Of a DNA stretch of 37,943 nucleotides, positions 19,901 to 28,578 are shown piece by piece. The position numbers and the translations under genes were made by a program. How positions within the stretch are numbered: the stretch's first letter is position 1; each line of letters starts with the position of its first letter. The notes below the pieces were generated by a model. It had not been told where the DNA came from. It did no database searches and saw only the letters and a list, made by a program, of their open reading frames with translations. Source of the DNA: an uncultured Clostridium sp. (GTDB taxonomy: Bacteria; Bacillota; Clostridia; TANB77; CAG-508); assembly GCA_948471035.1 (NCBI GenBank), contig CAOKRC010000015.1, forward strand, positions 1 to 37,943, written 5' to 3'.

Positions 19901-20549
19901 TTCTATTAAGATTTTTCCCCATGTACTATCAGCAAAGTCTATGTCATTAATTCTAAATCCTTCTATTTTTTTATTTAACCATTCTTCAGGAAATGGACTA
20001 CTTCCAATAAATCTATATATTTTTAAGATTAATTCTTTTAAGATTTCATCTCCTCTATAATTTGTATATGTATTAATAAGTCTCAAAAATTCTTCATTTT
20101 CGCTTTCATATTTTGATTCAAAAATATCTTCTAAAACCTCTTGTTTTAGTAAATCTATTTCTGTTTGATCTCCTATTCTAAAATTAGGAGATATATCTAT
20201 TTCATAAAAATTATTTTTTATTACTTCTAAGCAAAATGAGTGAATAGTACAAATATTAGATTTACCCATTAATATAATTTGTTTTTGCATATGCTCATCA
20301 TTTGGATTTTTGTCTAAATACTTATATATTGCTTCCATTACTCTTGAACGCATCTCACTTGCAGCAGCATTTGTAAAAGTAACTACTAATATTTTATCTA
20401 TATCAATTTTTTCGTTTACAATTTTATTAATGATTCGCTCTACTAAAACAGCGGTCTTTCCACTTCCGTGCTGCTGCTGCAACTAAAATATTGCTTCCAC
20501 TTTCATGAATTGCTTGTAATTGTTCTATAGTCCATTTTACTTCGCTCAT
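16948..20549 (-). CDS. addA: ATP-dependent helicase/nuclease AddA with two CGGA sites
   Basis: 1199 residues, close to family length, when CGGA at 20465-20468 (Gly28) and 18610-18613 (Gly646) are read as single glycines. It starts MSEVKWTIEQLQAIHESG; the first site falls in the Walker A motif AAAA-G-SGKT. Helicase motifs follow: VVTFTNAAASEMRSR, IDEYQDSN, GDVKQSIYKFR, then IMSIHKSKGLEFPVVF and ILYVALTRAKEKL. The C-terminal nuclease has VDYKTDYV near residue 1150. AddAB processes double-strand breaks. addB is not visible in the window, although it usually sits next to addA. A standard caller sees two or three fragments lacking Walker A. Confidence 0.95.
18610..18613 (-). other. CGGA +1 decoding site 2 in addA
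   Basis: Zero frame is GGG CGG ATT TAG. CGGA as Gly646 restores VLRSQIG-G-FSDNDLIKI, matching the AddA helicase core. Confidence 0.92.
20465..20468 (-). other. CGGA +1 decoding site 1 in addA (Walker A)
   Basis: Zero frame is GCA CGG AAG TGG. CGGA as Gly28 restores the ATP-binding motif AAAA-GSGKT, where this glycine is essentially invariant. Confidence 0.95.
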
Positions 20550-20761
20550 ATAATATTTCCAAGACCTTTCTTTTTAATTTACTTACATTATAACACAAGC
20601 AGTATATATGTTTCTACAATATTCTACAATAATACTTGAATTTTGAGTTGGTTTTAGTAAATTTAACTATCATCTACTAACAATTTTAACAGCATAATTA
20701 AACATAGGATAAGCAACTTAGTCCCTATATTGTTTATTTCAATTTTATTTTTTGGATTTTT

Positions 20762-21073
20762 CTAATAGATTTCTAATAATTTTGGTTTTAAATAATTTTC
20801 TTTTACTGACACAATTCTTAAAATTGTAATTTGATTTTTTTGAATCTTATAAATAATAATGTAATTTTGATAAACAATTTTTCTAAAGTCTGTTTTTGTT
20901 TTTTTCTCATAATATAATCTTGGATACATCCAAGGCATTTCTTGTATATTGATGTATGTTTTAAGTATCTTTTCTCTCAGCTTTATTAATCTATTTTTAG
21001 ACATTCTATGACTTAATCTTTTTAACTCATCTTCTGCCAAGTCTGATACAATTAATTTATATTTCAATGCCAT
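20762..21073 (-). CDS. RelE/ParE-family toxin, copy 1
   Basis: 103 residues from ATG 21073 (MALKYKLIVSDLAEDEL); an in-frame upstream start at 21097 would lie deeper in the antitoxin gene. ParE/RelE fold features: N-terminal strand and helix, then MPWMYPRLYYEKKTKTDFRK, IVYQNYIIIYKI and a C-terminal basic strand. Overlaps the antitoxin by 17 bp. Target (gyrase or ribosome-bound mRNA) cannot be told from sequence. Confidence 0.85.
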   Translation of the reverse strand: MALKYKLIVSDLAEDELKRLSHRMSKNRLIKLREKILKTYINIQEMPWMYPRLYYEKKTKTDFRKIVYQNYIIIYKIQKNQITILRIVSVKENYLKPKLLEIY

Positions 21074-21281
21074 ATAATCGCTCCATTTCTTTTTCATATT
21101 CTTCTAAAGTATATGTTTTTCCTCCATTTGCTAAATATTCTTCTCCTTCTCTTATAGCATTCATTATATATTCTCTATACATTTCATCTCCTTTTCTTTT
21201 TAATTCTATCTTCTTTAAAATATTGGCTTTGTAAGTTTTAAATATACCTTTAGTACTATTTATTGATAATTGTTTTAACAT
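21057..21281 (-). CDS. Antitoxin, copy 1
   Basis: 74 residues: MLKQLSINSTKGIFKTYKAN, a basic N-terminus likely to bind DNA, then an acidic helical end (GGKTYTLEEYEKEMERLYG) likely to bind toxin. Start ATG follows GGTGGTGAG. Nearly identical to copy 2 up to the last 15 residues. Family named from gene order and size, not a strong motif. Confidence 0.8.
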   Translation of the reverse strand: MLKQLSINSTKGIFKTYKANILKKIELKRKGDEMYREYIMNAIREGEEYLANGGKTYTLEEYEKEMERLYGIEI

Positions 21282-21467
21282 ATTCTCTCACCACCTTCGA
21301 ATTCAAATTTATCATATTTTCAAAATTCATGCAATACAATTTGTCAAACTTTATAATGTTTTGAAACAAATGTTATTATTCTTTTTATATTTAATAATAT
21401 ATAAAACTTTAATAAGAACTATTAATTAATAATAGTTAGCAATATTCAATTTTACTTTTGGATTTTT

Positions 21468-21776
21468 CTAATAGATTTTTAATAATTTTGGTTTTAAATA
21501 ATTTTCTTTTTCTGTTACCATTCTTAAAATTGTTATTTGACTTTTTTGAATTTTATAAATAATTATGTATTTTTGATATACAATTTTTCTAAAGTCTGTT
21601 TTTGTTTTTTTCTCATAGTATAATCTTGGATACATCCAAGGCATGCTCTTAAGATTTATATATTTTCCTTTTAATGCTTTTCTAAACTCTTTAAACTTAT
21701 TGTTAGGCAAATACGTACTTATTCTATATAAATCTTCATCTGCTTGGTTTGCTATAATAATTTTATATTTTGCCAT
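21468..21776 (-). CDS. RelE/ParE-family toxin, copy 2
   Basis: 102 residues from ATG 21776 (MAKYKIIIANQADEDLYRIS). The C-terminal half, SMPWMYPRLYYEKKTKTDFR onward, is close to copy 1; the N-terminal half differs, including YLPNNKFKEFRKALKGKYIN. This pattern suggests divergence of toxin specificity after duplication, or replacement of one half by recombination. Confidence 0.85.
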   Translation of the reverse strand: MAKYKIIIANQADEDLYRISTYLPNNKFKEFRKALKGKYINLKSMPWMYPRLYYEKKTKTDFRKIVYQKYIIIYKIQKSQITILRMVTEKENYLKPKLLKIY

Positions 21777-21984
21777 ATAATTGCTCCATTCTTTCTTCAA
21801 ATTCTTCTAAAGTATATGTTTTTCCTCCATTTGCTAAATCTTCTTCCGCTTCTCTTATAGCATTCATTATATATTCTCTATACATTTCATCTCCTTTTCT
21901 TTTTAATTCTATCTTCTTTAAAATATTGGCTTTGTAAGTTTTAAATATACCTTTAGTACTATTTATTGATAATTGTTTTAACAT
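21763..21984 (-). CDS. Antitoxin, copy 2
   Basis: 73 residues, identical to copy 1 through most of its length, differing at REAEEDLANGG and the C-terminal tail (EEFEERMEQLYGKI). Same ribosome site and upstream sequence. Overlaps the toxin start. Confidence 0.8.
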   Translation of the reverse strand: MLKQLSINSTKGIFKTYKANILKKIELKRKGDEMYREYIMNAIREAEEDLANGGKTYTLEEFEERMEQLYGKI

Positions 21985-22133
21985 ATTCTCTCACCACCTT
22001 CGAATTCAAATTTATCACATTTTTAAAATTTATGCAATACAATTTGTCAAATGTTTCAAAATAAAATTAAAACGTATTAACTTAAATCTTTTGGTTCATA
22101 CTATAAATATATAAATTTAGGGAGGTTTTATTT

Positions 22134-22568
22134 ATGGATAAAAATGCTAATAAATCGATATTAAATGAAATTCACAAAGGTGCAAAAATGGGTATGGATA
22201 ATATTTCATATGTTGCAGAAAAAGTTGGTGACGAAAATTTTAAAGATAATTTAACTTATCAATATAATCAATATGGAGACATATTAGAGCAAGTAAATAC
22301 TGTATATGAAAAATATGGAGACATTCCAAATGATAATGATATTATGGCAAAAACTATGGCTTGGACTGGTATTCAAATGAATACTATAAAGGATAAAAGT
22401 AATTCTCATATTGCTGATATGTTAATTCAAGGTACTACAATGGGTATAATTGAAGGTAGAAAGCTATTAAACAATAATCCAAATGCAGATACTGAAATAG
22501 TACAAATTTTGGATAATTTTGTAAAGATGCAAGAAAACAATGTTGAAAAACTAAAAACATTTTTATAA
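22134..22568 (+). CDS. Helical hypothetical protein
   Basis: 144 residues after GGGAGG and ATG. Predicted all-helical, no signal or membrane segment: KSILNEIHKGAKMGMDNISY, then a Met-rich IMAKTMAWTGIQMNTIKD, then IADMLIQGTTMGIIEGRKLL and a coiled C-terminus. The four-helix pattern resembles the DUF2383/ferritin-like type, but no metal-ligand set is clear. Function unknown. Confidence 0.8.
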   Translation: MDKNANKSILNEIHKGAKMGMDNISYVAEKVGDENFKDNLTYQYNQYGDILEQVNTVYEKYGDIPNDNDIMAKTMAWTGIQMNTIKDKSNSHIADMLIQGTTMGIIEGRKLLNNNPNADTEIVQILDNFVKMQENNVEKLKTFL

Positions 22569-22606
22569 TATATTTTAATTATTCTTTTATACAATTTTGT
22601 TTGCAT

Positions 22607-22746
22607 AGAACCCTAGTCAGTTACGTTGGCTGCCCTTTAAAAAGACCTTTTTCTAGCTTCTATACTGGTATTGTAATTTTAAAAACTAGAATAAAGCCTC
22701 CTTTATTTAAGTGGGATGGCAGTTTATATGACTCACATAGGGTTCT
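22607..22746. repeat. Imperfect palindromic element upstream of the sortase
   Basis: AGAACCCTAGTCAG with GGCTGCCC on the left is mirrored by GGCAGTTTATATGACTCACA then TAGGGTTCT on the right (arms of about 30 nt with mismatches). The ends resemble the GGGGGCTG...GACTGGGGGTTCT elements at 8928 and elsewhere. Bases 22569-22951 hold no gene; this is the only structure I see there. Confidence 0.55.
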
Positions 22747-22951
22747 TACATCATTTATTAAAATAGTATTTATAAGTTGTTATTTTTTACATATTTGTAA
22801 ATTCGATTTTTTACGACATTTATAAATATTTTCTCTAAAAAAAGAAAAAATATTTATATCATAATTTTTTTAGTACAATTTAAATTATACAAAATCTATA
22901 GAAAGGAATCAATCTAAGATTATTTCTATTAGATTGATTATACAAGGAAAA

Positions 22952-23643
22952 ATGAATCAAATATTATCTACTTATAAAAAAGATAACACTTCAAAACCAT
23001 CCATAAATAAAACAAAAAATAAAAACAAAACAAAGTCTGTCTTTTTTAAATTTCAATTCATAACTTGTACTATAATTGCAATATCTATTAGCTCTTATTA
23101 TGCTTATTCTTTGTATCAAAATAATAAAAAGGAAGCTGTATCACAAAAGCTAGCAAATAACTTTAATATAACAACTCTATATAATGATAATGCTAATTAT
23201 TCTACTACACGTACTTCTTCTCGGTAATATGTATATAGCTGATGGAAATAATTTTACTGTAATTGGATTAATTGAAATTAAAGATATTGGTATAAATTAC
23301 CCTATTATATCAAGCTATAATAACGACTTATTAAAAATTGCTCCTTGTAGATTTTATGGTCCTATGCCAAATGAAGTTGGAAATATGTGTGTTGCTGGCC
23401 ATAACTATAATAGCTATAAATTTTTTAGTAGGTTAAAAAATTTATCAAATGGTGATGTTATAACAATATTTGATTTATCACGGGGAAAAAGTTGATTATT
23501 CAGTATATGCAAGTTATGAAACAGATTATGATGATTTGACATGTATGAATCAGGATACTGGAGGCAAAAGAGAAATTACTTTAATTACCTGTAATAATAT
23601 AAAAAATAGAAGAAGAATTATAAAAGCAACTGAAAAAGTATAA
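22952..23643 (+). CDS. Sortase with two +1 sites (CGGT, CGGG)
   Basis: 229 residues when CGGT at 23222-23225 (Gly91) and CGGG at 23481-23484 (Gly177) are each read as Gly. Basic N-terminus, membrane helix (FITCTIIAISISSYYAYSLY), then the sortase barrel with VIGLIEIKDIGINYPI, His150 in AGHNY, Cys213 in TLITC and Arg in NRRRII. The catalytic His lies between the two sites and Cys after the second, so both shifts are needed. Start ATG 22952 follows AAGGA. Likely anchors the LPQTG protein encoded next to it. Confidence 0.92.
23222..23225 (+). other. CGGT +1 decoding site 1 in the sortase
   Basis: Zero frame is TCT CGG TAA. CGGT as Gly91 opens the frame containing VIGLIEIKDIGINYPI and the catalytic AGHNY. 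Confidence 0.9.
23481..23484 (+). other. CGGG +1 decoding site 2 in the sortase
   Basis: Zero frame is TCA CGG GGA AAA AGT TGA. CGGG as Gly177 restores EKVDYSVYASYE and the TLITC active site. Confidence 0.9.
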
Positions 23644-23664
23644 TAAAAAGAGGCTTCACCTCAT

Positions 23665-23688
23665 AGACGAGCAATGCCCGCCCCTACA
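23665..23688. repeat. GTAGGGGC-type short repeat
   Basis: On the minus strand TGTAGGGGCGGGCATTGCTC then GTCT. It is a member of the dispersed family, placed 22 nt after the sortase stop. Confidence 0.5.
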
Positions 23689-23706
23689 TTTAACTTAAAA
23701 TAACAC

Positions 23707-23736
23707 AAAAAGAGCTAAAATGATTTAGCTCTTTTT
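23707..23736. terminator. Bidirectional terminator between sortase and LPXTG genes
   Basis: AAAAAGAGCTAAA and TTTAGCTCTTTTT form a perfect stem with a T tract on each strand, between two convergent genes. Confidence 0.88.
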
Positions 23737-23762
23737 ATAAATTATCGTATTAAGTTTCTAAA

Positions 23763-24101
23763 TTAAATATTTTTATAATCACTAATTTTTTTATAAGCAT
23801 AAACTGCTGATATTGCAAATACTGCTATTGTTAATATTACTATATAGTCATTTTCACCAGTTTGTGGTAAATTACTATTTGTGTATGTGCTTGTATTTGT
23901 ATTAGTGTTTGTAGGAATGCTTGTGTTTGTATTTGTATTAGTGTTTGTATTTGTATTTTCTCCTGGAACTTGTACTGGTGTTTGTGATGTTTGTTCATCA
24001 TCTGTTATTACTATTGTGTTATCGTTTGTAGCAAACGCCACTGTTGTTCCTAATAAAATTACCATTACCATAACTAAAAAAACTTTTTTTAAATTTGTCA
24101 T
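23763..24101 (-). CDS. Small LPXTG surface protein
   Basis: 112 residues: signal peptide (KKVFLVMVMVILLGTTVAFA), an Asn/Thr repeat linker (NTNTNTNT, PTNTNTNTSTYTNSN), sorting motif LPQTGEN, membrane helix and a short basic tail. It carries almost no folded domain between signal and motif, so it may be a spacer or a wall-anchored linker peptide. Convergent with the sortase gene, its likely processing enzyme. Confidence 0.85.
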   Translation of the reverse strand: MTNLKKVFLVMVMVILLGTTVAFATNDNTIVITDDEQTSQTPVQVPGENTNTNTNTNTNTSIPTNTNTNTSTYTNSNLPQTGENDYIVILTIAVFAISAVYAYKKISDYKNI

Positions 24102-24271
24102 ATGAATTCCCTCACTTACTTTACTTATTTAATATTATTATTCTTATTCTACAAATATTTATACTACAATCTTTATTTTTTTGCAATACTTTTTTTAGTT
24201 TTTTATGAAATGTATTTTTTTTGTAATATTTTTGTAGTATAATAGAAATATTAATAAAAAAGGAGTACTCT

Positions 24272-26642
24272 ATGCATTCAAATTATATCGAAAAATTAGA
24301 ATTTAATAAAATAATAAATGTTTTATGTGATTATTGTGTAACAACCGTAGGAAAGGAGACAGCTAAAAGTTTGCATCCTGAAAACCAAAAGTATATTGTT
24401 TTATCCCTTTTAAAAGAAACAACAGAGGCAACAAGTTTAATATATAAAAATAAAATTCCCACATTTATAGAACTTGCAGATTTTAACTATACTGAAAAAA
24501 TGTTAAAATCTGCTTCTTCCCTAAATGCAAAAAGCTTATTAGAAGTTTCACAAATTTTAAAACTTGCACATAGTTTAAAAGAATATTACCTAGAGAATAA
24601 TGAAAATTCTGCTTGCCTTTTCCCTATTTTAGATAAATATTTTAGCATGCTTTATATAAATCCATCTATTCGGTAGTGAAATTGAAAAATGTATTATAGA
24701 TGAAAATACTATAGCCGATAATGCTTCAAGTGAACTTTTAAATATTAGAAGAAAGCAAAGAAATTTAGAACAAACGATAAAGGATAAATTAAATTCTTTT
24801 ATTCATTCTTCCTCATATTCTAAATATATACAAGAAAATGTAATTACAATTAGAAATGACCGTTATGTTATTCCTGTAAAAGAAGAATATAGAGCAAATA
24901 TTAAGGGATTTGTTCATGATGTTTCTGCAAGTGGTTCTACTGTATTTATTGAACCTATGAATATTTTTGAATTAAATAATGAAATTGCAAATTTGAAAAT
25001 AGATGAATTAAAAGAAATTGAAAAAATTCTTTTTAAATTATCTAGTCTACTTTTCCCTATTGTATATGAATTAAAAACAGATATAAACGTTATAGGAAAA
25101 CTAGATTTTATATTTGCTAAAGCAAAATATTCGATAAAATTAAATGCTATAGAACCAGAATTGAATAATGATAAATTCATAAATTTAATATCTGCAAGGC
25201 ATCCATTTATAGATGAAAATTCTGTAGTACCTATTGATATAAATATTGGAATAGACTTTTCTGTATTAGTAATTACAGGGCCAAATACTGGCGGAAAGAC
25301 TGTAACTTTAAAAACTGTTCGGTTTACTTACTTTAATGGCTTGCAGTGGTCTTCATATACCTGCAAAAGAGAAAAGCAGTATATATGTGTTTGATAATGT
25401 TTTTGCAGATATTGGTGATGAGCAAAGCATCCAAGAATCGTTGAGTACGTTTTCCGCTCATATGTGTAACATCATTCAAATACTACACCTTTCTACTTCT
25501 AATAGTTTAATTTTATTAGATGAATTAGGCTCACGGAACAGACCCTATTGAAGGTAGTAGTTTAGCAATTAGTATTTTAGAAGAGTTTTATAATAAGGAT
25601 TGTATTGTAATGTCTTCTACACATTATCCAGAAATAAAAAATTATTGCTTAGTACATGATGGTTTTGAAAATGCTAGTTGTGAATTTGACTTAGAAAATC
25701 TTAGTCCAACATATAGATTATTACTAGGAATTCCTGGTAAAAGTAATGCTTTTGCTATTAGTAAGAGGCTTGGACTTAATGAAAAAATAATTGAACGAGC
25801 AAGTAGCTTTATAAGTTCTAATAATGTTAGTATTGAAGAATTATTAAAGAATATTTATGATGATAAGATTACTATTCAAAAGGAAAAAGAGGAAATAGAA
25901 AAAAATTTAATTCAAGTAGAACTTTTAAGAAAATCATATGAAGCTAAAAGTAATAGTTTAAAGGAAAAAGAAAATGCTATTATAGAAAATGCAAAAGTTG
26001 AAGCAAGAAAATTACTAGAAAATGCAAAACTTAAGGTAAGTAATGCGATACAAAAAATTAGTAATTCTGATACTACTTCTTTGAGAAATTTGAATAATAT
26101 TAGAAACGAGTTAAATACTTCTATAAAAGAAACAATTACAGTTTCTGCTAATGAAAATAATAGCTTATCCAATGTTAGTGAAAATGAAATTTATATTGGA
26201 ATGCCTGTTTTTATTACAAACATAAATCAAAATGGAATAATAACTTCTTTGGTTAATAAATCAAATGAGATACAAGTACAAATTGGTAGTGTTAAGATGA
26301 TGGTTAATTTAGCTAATGTTGCAAAATCCAACGTCACAAATTCTGTAAAGGAAAAAAGCTCTACAAGTTCTTCTTATAAAACAAATAAAACACGTAATGC
26401 AACTAGTGAAATTAATGTTATTGGCTATAATGTAGAAGAAGCGATTTTTACTATTGATAAATATTTAGATGATTGTTCTCTTGCGAAATTACAGACTGTT
26501 AGAATTGTTCATGGCAAAGGAACTGGTATTTTAAGAAAAGGAATTCATAATTTTTTAAAAACAAACTCTCATGTAAAAAATTTCAGGCTTGGTACTTATG
26601 GTGAGGGTGAAATGCGGTGTTACTGTTGTGGAACTTAAATAA
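24272..26642 (+). CDS. mutS2: Endonuclease MutS2 with four +1 sites
   Basis: 788 residues when CGGT 24671, CGGT 25320, CGGA 25534 and CGGT 26615 are each read as Gly (134, 350, 421, 781). Bacillus MutS2 is about this length. Walker A is [14 protein letters not shown], followed by [10 protein letters not shown]; Walker B is [12 protein letters not shown]; a coiled clamp (about 510-580) and a C-terminal Smr domain ([37 protein letters not shown]) follow. The fourth site changes only the last seven residues, restoring GVTVVELK. MutS2 acts in recombination control and ribosome quality control. Start ATG follows AAAGGAG. Confidence 0.96.
24671..24674 (+). other. CGGT +1 decoding site 1 in mutS2
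   Basis: Zero frame is ATT CGG TAG. CGGT as Gly134 continues [17 protein letters not shown]. Confidence 0.93.
25320..25323 (+). other. CGGT +1 decoding site 2 in mutS2
   Basis: Zero frame gives [14 protein letters not shown] as Gly350 restores [14 protein letters not shown], the conserved helix after Walker A. No stop codon follows immediately. Confidence 0.95.
25534..25537 (+). other. CGGA +1 decoding site 3 in mutS2
   Basis: Zero frame gives [10 protein letters not shown] then stop. CGGA as Gly421 restores [16 protein letters not shown], the ABC-ATPase Walker B/D-loop signature. Confidence 0.95.
26615..26618 (+). other. CGGT +1 decoding site 4 in mutS2
   Basis: Zero frame gives [13 protein letters not shown] as Gly781 gives [10 protein letters not shown] and stop at 26640, the usual Smr-domain C-terminus. 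Confidence 0.9.
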
Positions 26643-26654
26643 ACTTTATTAGTT

Positions 26655-26680
26655 TTGTTAAGAGCCCCACTGTCATACTT
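26655..26680. repeat. Short remnant of the GGGGCT...GACAG family
   Basis: On the minus strand GAAGTATGACAGTGGGGCTC resembles the cores at 7300 and 8930. Weak and short. Confidence 0.3.
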
Positions 26681-26710
26681 CATACATTTATATATATTTA
26701 TTATTTGATG

Positions 26711-26738
26711 AACGGGATTGCATAACATGCAACCCCTA
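26711..26738. repeat. GTAGGGG-type palindromic repeat
   Basis: GGGATTGCAT and ATGCAACCCC form an inverted core around AAC, with the TATAGGGG head on the minus strand. Same architecture as the copy inside hemW. Confidence 0.5.
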
Positions 26739-26850
26739 TAATATTTAATGTTTGCCTTAAATTGATAACATTACCATTAAATAAAATGTCTTTTGTCTAC
26801 TGTTTTATACTAGGCTTGACTACCATTTATAGAAATTTTTAAATTGCTAT

Positions 26851-26889
26851 AAACAAAAGGTAGCTATTATAAATGCCACCTTTTGTTTT
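26851..26889. terminator. Bidirectional terminator between mutS2 and the surface protein gene
   Basis: AAACAAAAGGTAGC and GCCACCTTTTGTTT form the stem (one mismatch/bulge) with A and T tracts on either side. It ends 3 nt from the minus-strand stop at 26892. Confidence 0.75.
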
Positions 26890-26891
26890 AT

Positions 26892-28563
26892 TTAGAAATG
26901 TTTTCCTCTTTTTCTTGTTGATGTATCTTCTTCTTTTAATACTTCAAATGTCTCTTCTACATCTTCATTTCTTTCCATTCTTCTTCTATTACTAATTTCA
27001 TTTTTTTCTGTTATTTTATTTTTTAATATGCTTGCAAAATCAATTCCTTTTGATTTATTTTCCTTTTCATCATTATAAGTTTCTTCATAACGTGTAATTT
27101 CTTCTTTAGGTTCTACTTCAATATTTTCTTCAAAATCAATTTGTGATGCTTTTTCTTCTTTTCTTAATTTTCTCTTTTTAGCTAAATCTTCTAAAATATT
27201 TTCTTTTTCGTATTCTAATTGATTATCATCAAATGTTTTTTTGTCATCTTCTTTACTATTCCTATATTTAATTAAAACAAATATAATTGCCACTACAGCA
27301 ATTAAGGCTATTCCTCCTACTATTGCTACTTTCATAATAGTTTTTGAGTCATCCGTTCCTGTATCTTGATTTTCATCTAAAACTGGTGTTGTAACAGCTT
27401 CTACATCCTCTGTTTCCTTGTTTACTTTGATTTTATATTCAGCTGTTTTTTCTCCATCTTTTGATTTTACAAGTATAGTTATAATGTTTTCTCCATCTAC
27501 TAAATTTTCATTTCCTGTAATTTCTACAATATAATCGTCCTTATCCCCAATTGCTTCAATATCTAATTTTGTAATATCATTTTGTTCTTTTGGTATGCTT
27601 AAACTATATTCATAAACTTCACTTGAAAATTCTGGTGTTAAGACAAAATCCACTTTTTCTTCTACTTCTTCATCATCTTCTGTTACTATTCTTATACCTT
27701 TGATAGATAAACTTTTTAGTGTAACTTTCATTTCTTCAGTTTGTTCATCAGTTGGTTCTTCCATAACATTTGGTGGTGTTTCTTCTTCTTTCTTTTTGTT
27801 AATTACTGTTATAGTATATGTTTCATCAAAACTTCCAGTAACTGTTATTTTATTAGTTCCTTCGTTTAATTTAATTTTCCCGAGTAGCTCCACTTTTAAC
27901 ATTTTTTGTTTCTTTATTAGTACTATTAGTAATTTTACAAGATGAACCATCACTTGTTTTTGGAAGTAAACTAATTTCTTCTTGCCCTTCTACTGTAACA
28001 GATAAATTTGTTTTTAATTGTTTTATATATGTAGTACTATTAATTTTTAATGATTGTAATTTAACTTTTTCAGGTTCTGGAGCTGGTGTTGATGTAGTAG
28101 TTCCACCAGAAGCATTCCCCCCTGATGTATTACTATTATTAGTATTTCCACCTGTAATATTAGTTGGATTATTTGTTTGTGTTTTTGCTTTAACTGTTAC
28201 TGTTACAGAAGTATTAATATCTGTTTTCTTTGTTCCATCTCCTGAAGGTTCTGATACAGTACCTATCAATTTTATTGTCTTTGGTCCTACCACTGAAGTA
28301 TCTAAAGTTATAGTTTCTGTTTTATTTCCTACTGTTCCATCAGATGTAACATCAGCATATTTTTTTGTTGGTATTCCATCTCCACTTGCCGTCAAACTCC
28401 AAGAAGCAGCATTTATATTAATTGACAAAGTTACCTTTCCCCCAACTTCAACTTCTTTATTGTTTGCTGTAATTGTTGCTGTTGCTGCCTTTACCTTTGA
28501 AGTAATAAATAAACTCATAAACATAATTGCTATAAATAGTGAAATTTTTATAATTTTTTTCAT
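26892..28563 (-). CDS. Cell-surface protein with cadherin-like/Ig-like domains and a CGGG site
   Basis: 556 residues when CGGG at 27879-27882 is read as Gly228. Signal peptide (ISLFIAIMFMSLFITSKVKA), a beta-sandwich (TITANNKEVEVGGKVTLSIN), an Asn/Gly/Thr linker, then cadherin-like repeats: LQSLKINSTTYI up to GKIKLNEGTNKITVTG, and LKSLSIKGIRIV to NIITILVKSKDGEKTAEYKI. A membrane helix lies at 412-433 (VAIVGGIALIAVVAIIFVLI), followed by a long charged cytoplasmic tail. The GxIxLNEGxNxITV pattern crossing the site is typical of these repeats. It lies 15 nt downstream of the glucosaminidase gene, likely one operon. Confidence 0.88.
27879..27882 (-). other. CGGG +1 decoding site in the cadherin-like protein
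   Basis: Zero frame is ACT CGG GAA AAT TAA. CGGG as Gly228 restores the repeat motif GKIKLNEGTNKITVTG. Confidence 0.88.
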
Positions 28564-28578
28564 TTTTTCTTCCCACCC

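Larger units (their letters stand above)
20753..21348. repeat. Tandem duplication, copy 1 of a toxin-antitoxin module
   Basis: About 600 bp carrying toxin and antitoxin, repeated at 21459-22052 with an offset of 703-706 bases. The antitoxin half and its upstream region are almost identical in both copies; the toxin N-terminal halves have diverged while their C-terminal halves stay similar. Confidence 0.85.
21459..22052. repeat. Tandem duplication, copy 2 of the toxin-antitoxin module
   Basis: Second copy of the unit at 20753-21348. The sequence upstream of both antitoxin starts, TATTCTCTCACCACCTTCGA on the plus strand, is the same, so both copies probably share an operator. Confidence 0.85.

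Noticed and set aside
22601-22825. ORF of 74 codons upstream of the sortase
   Set aside because: It lies across the imperfect palindrome, has no ribosome site and shows no protein-like composition.
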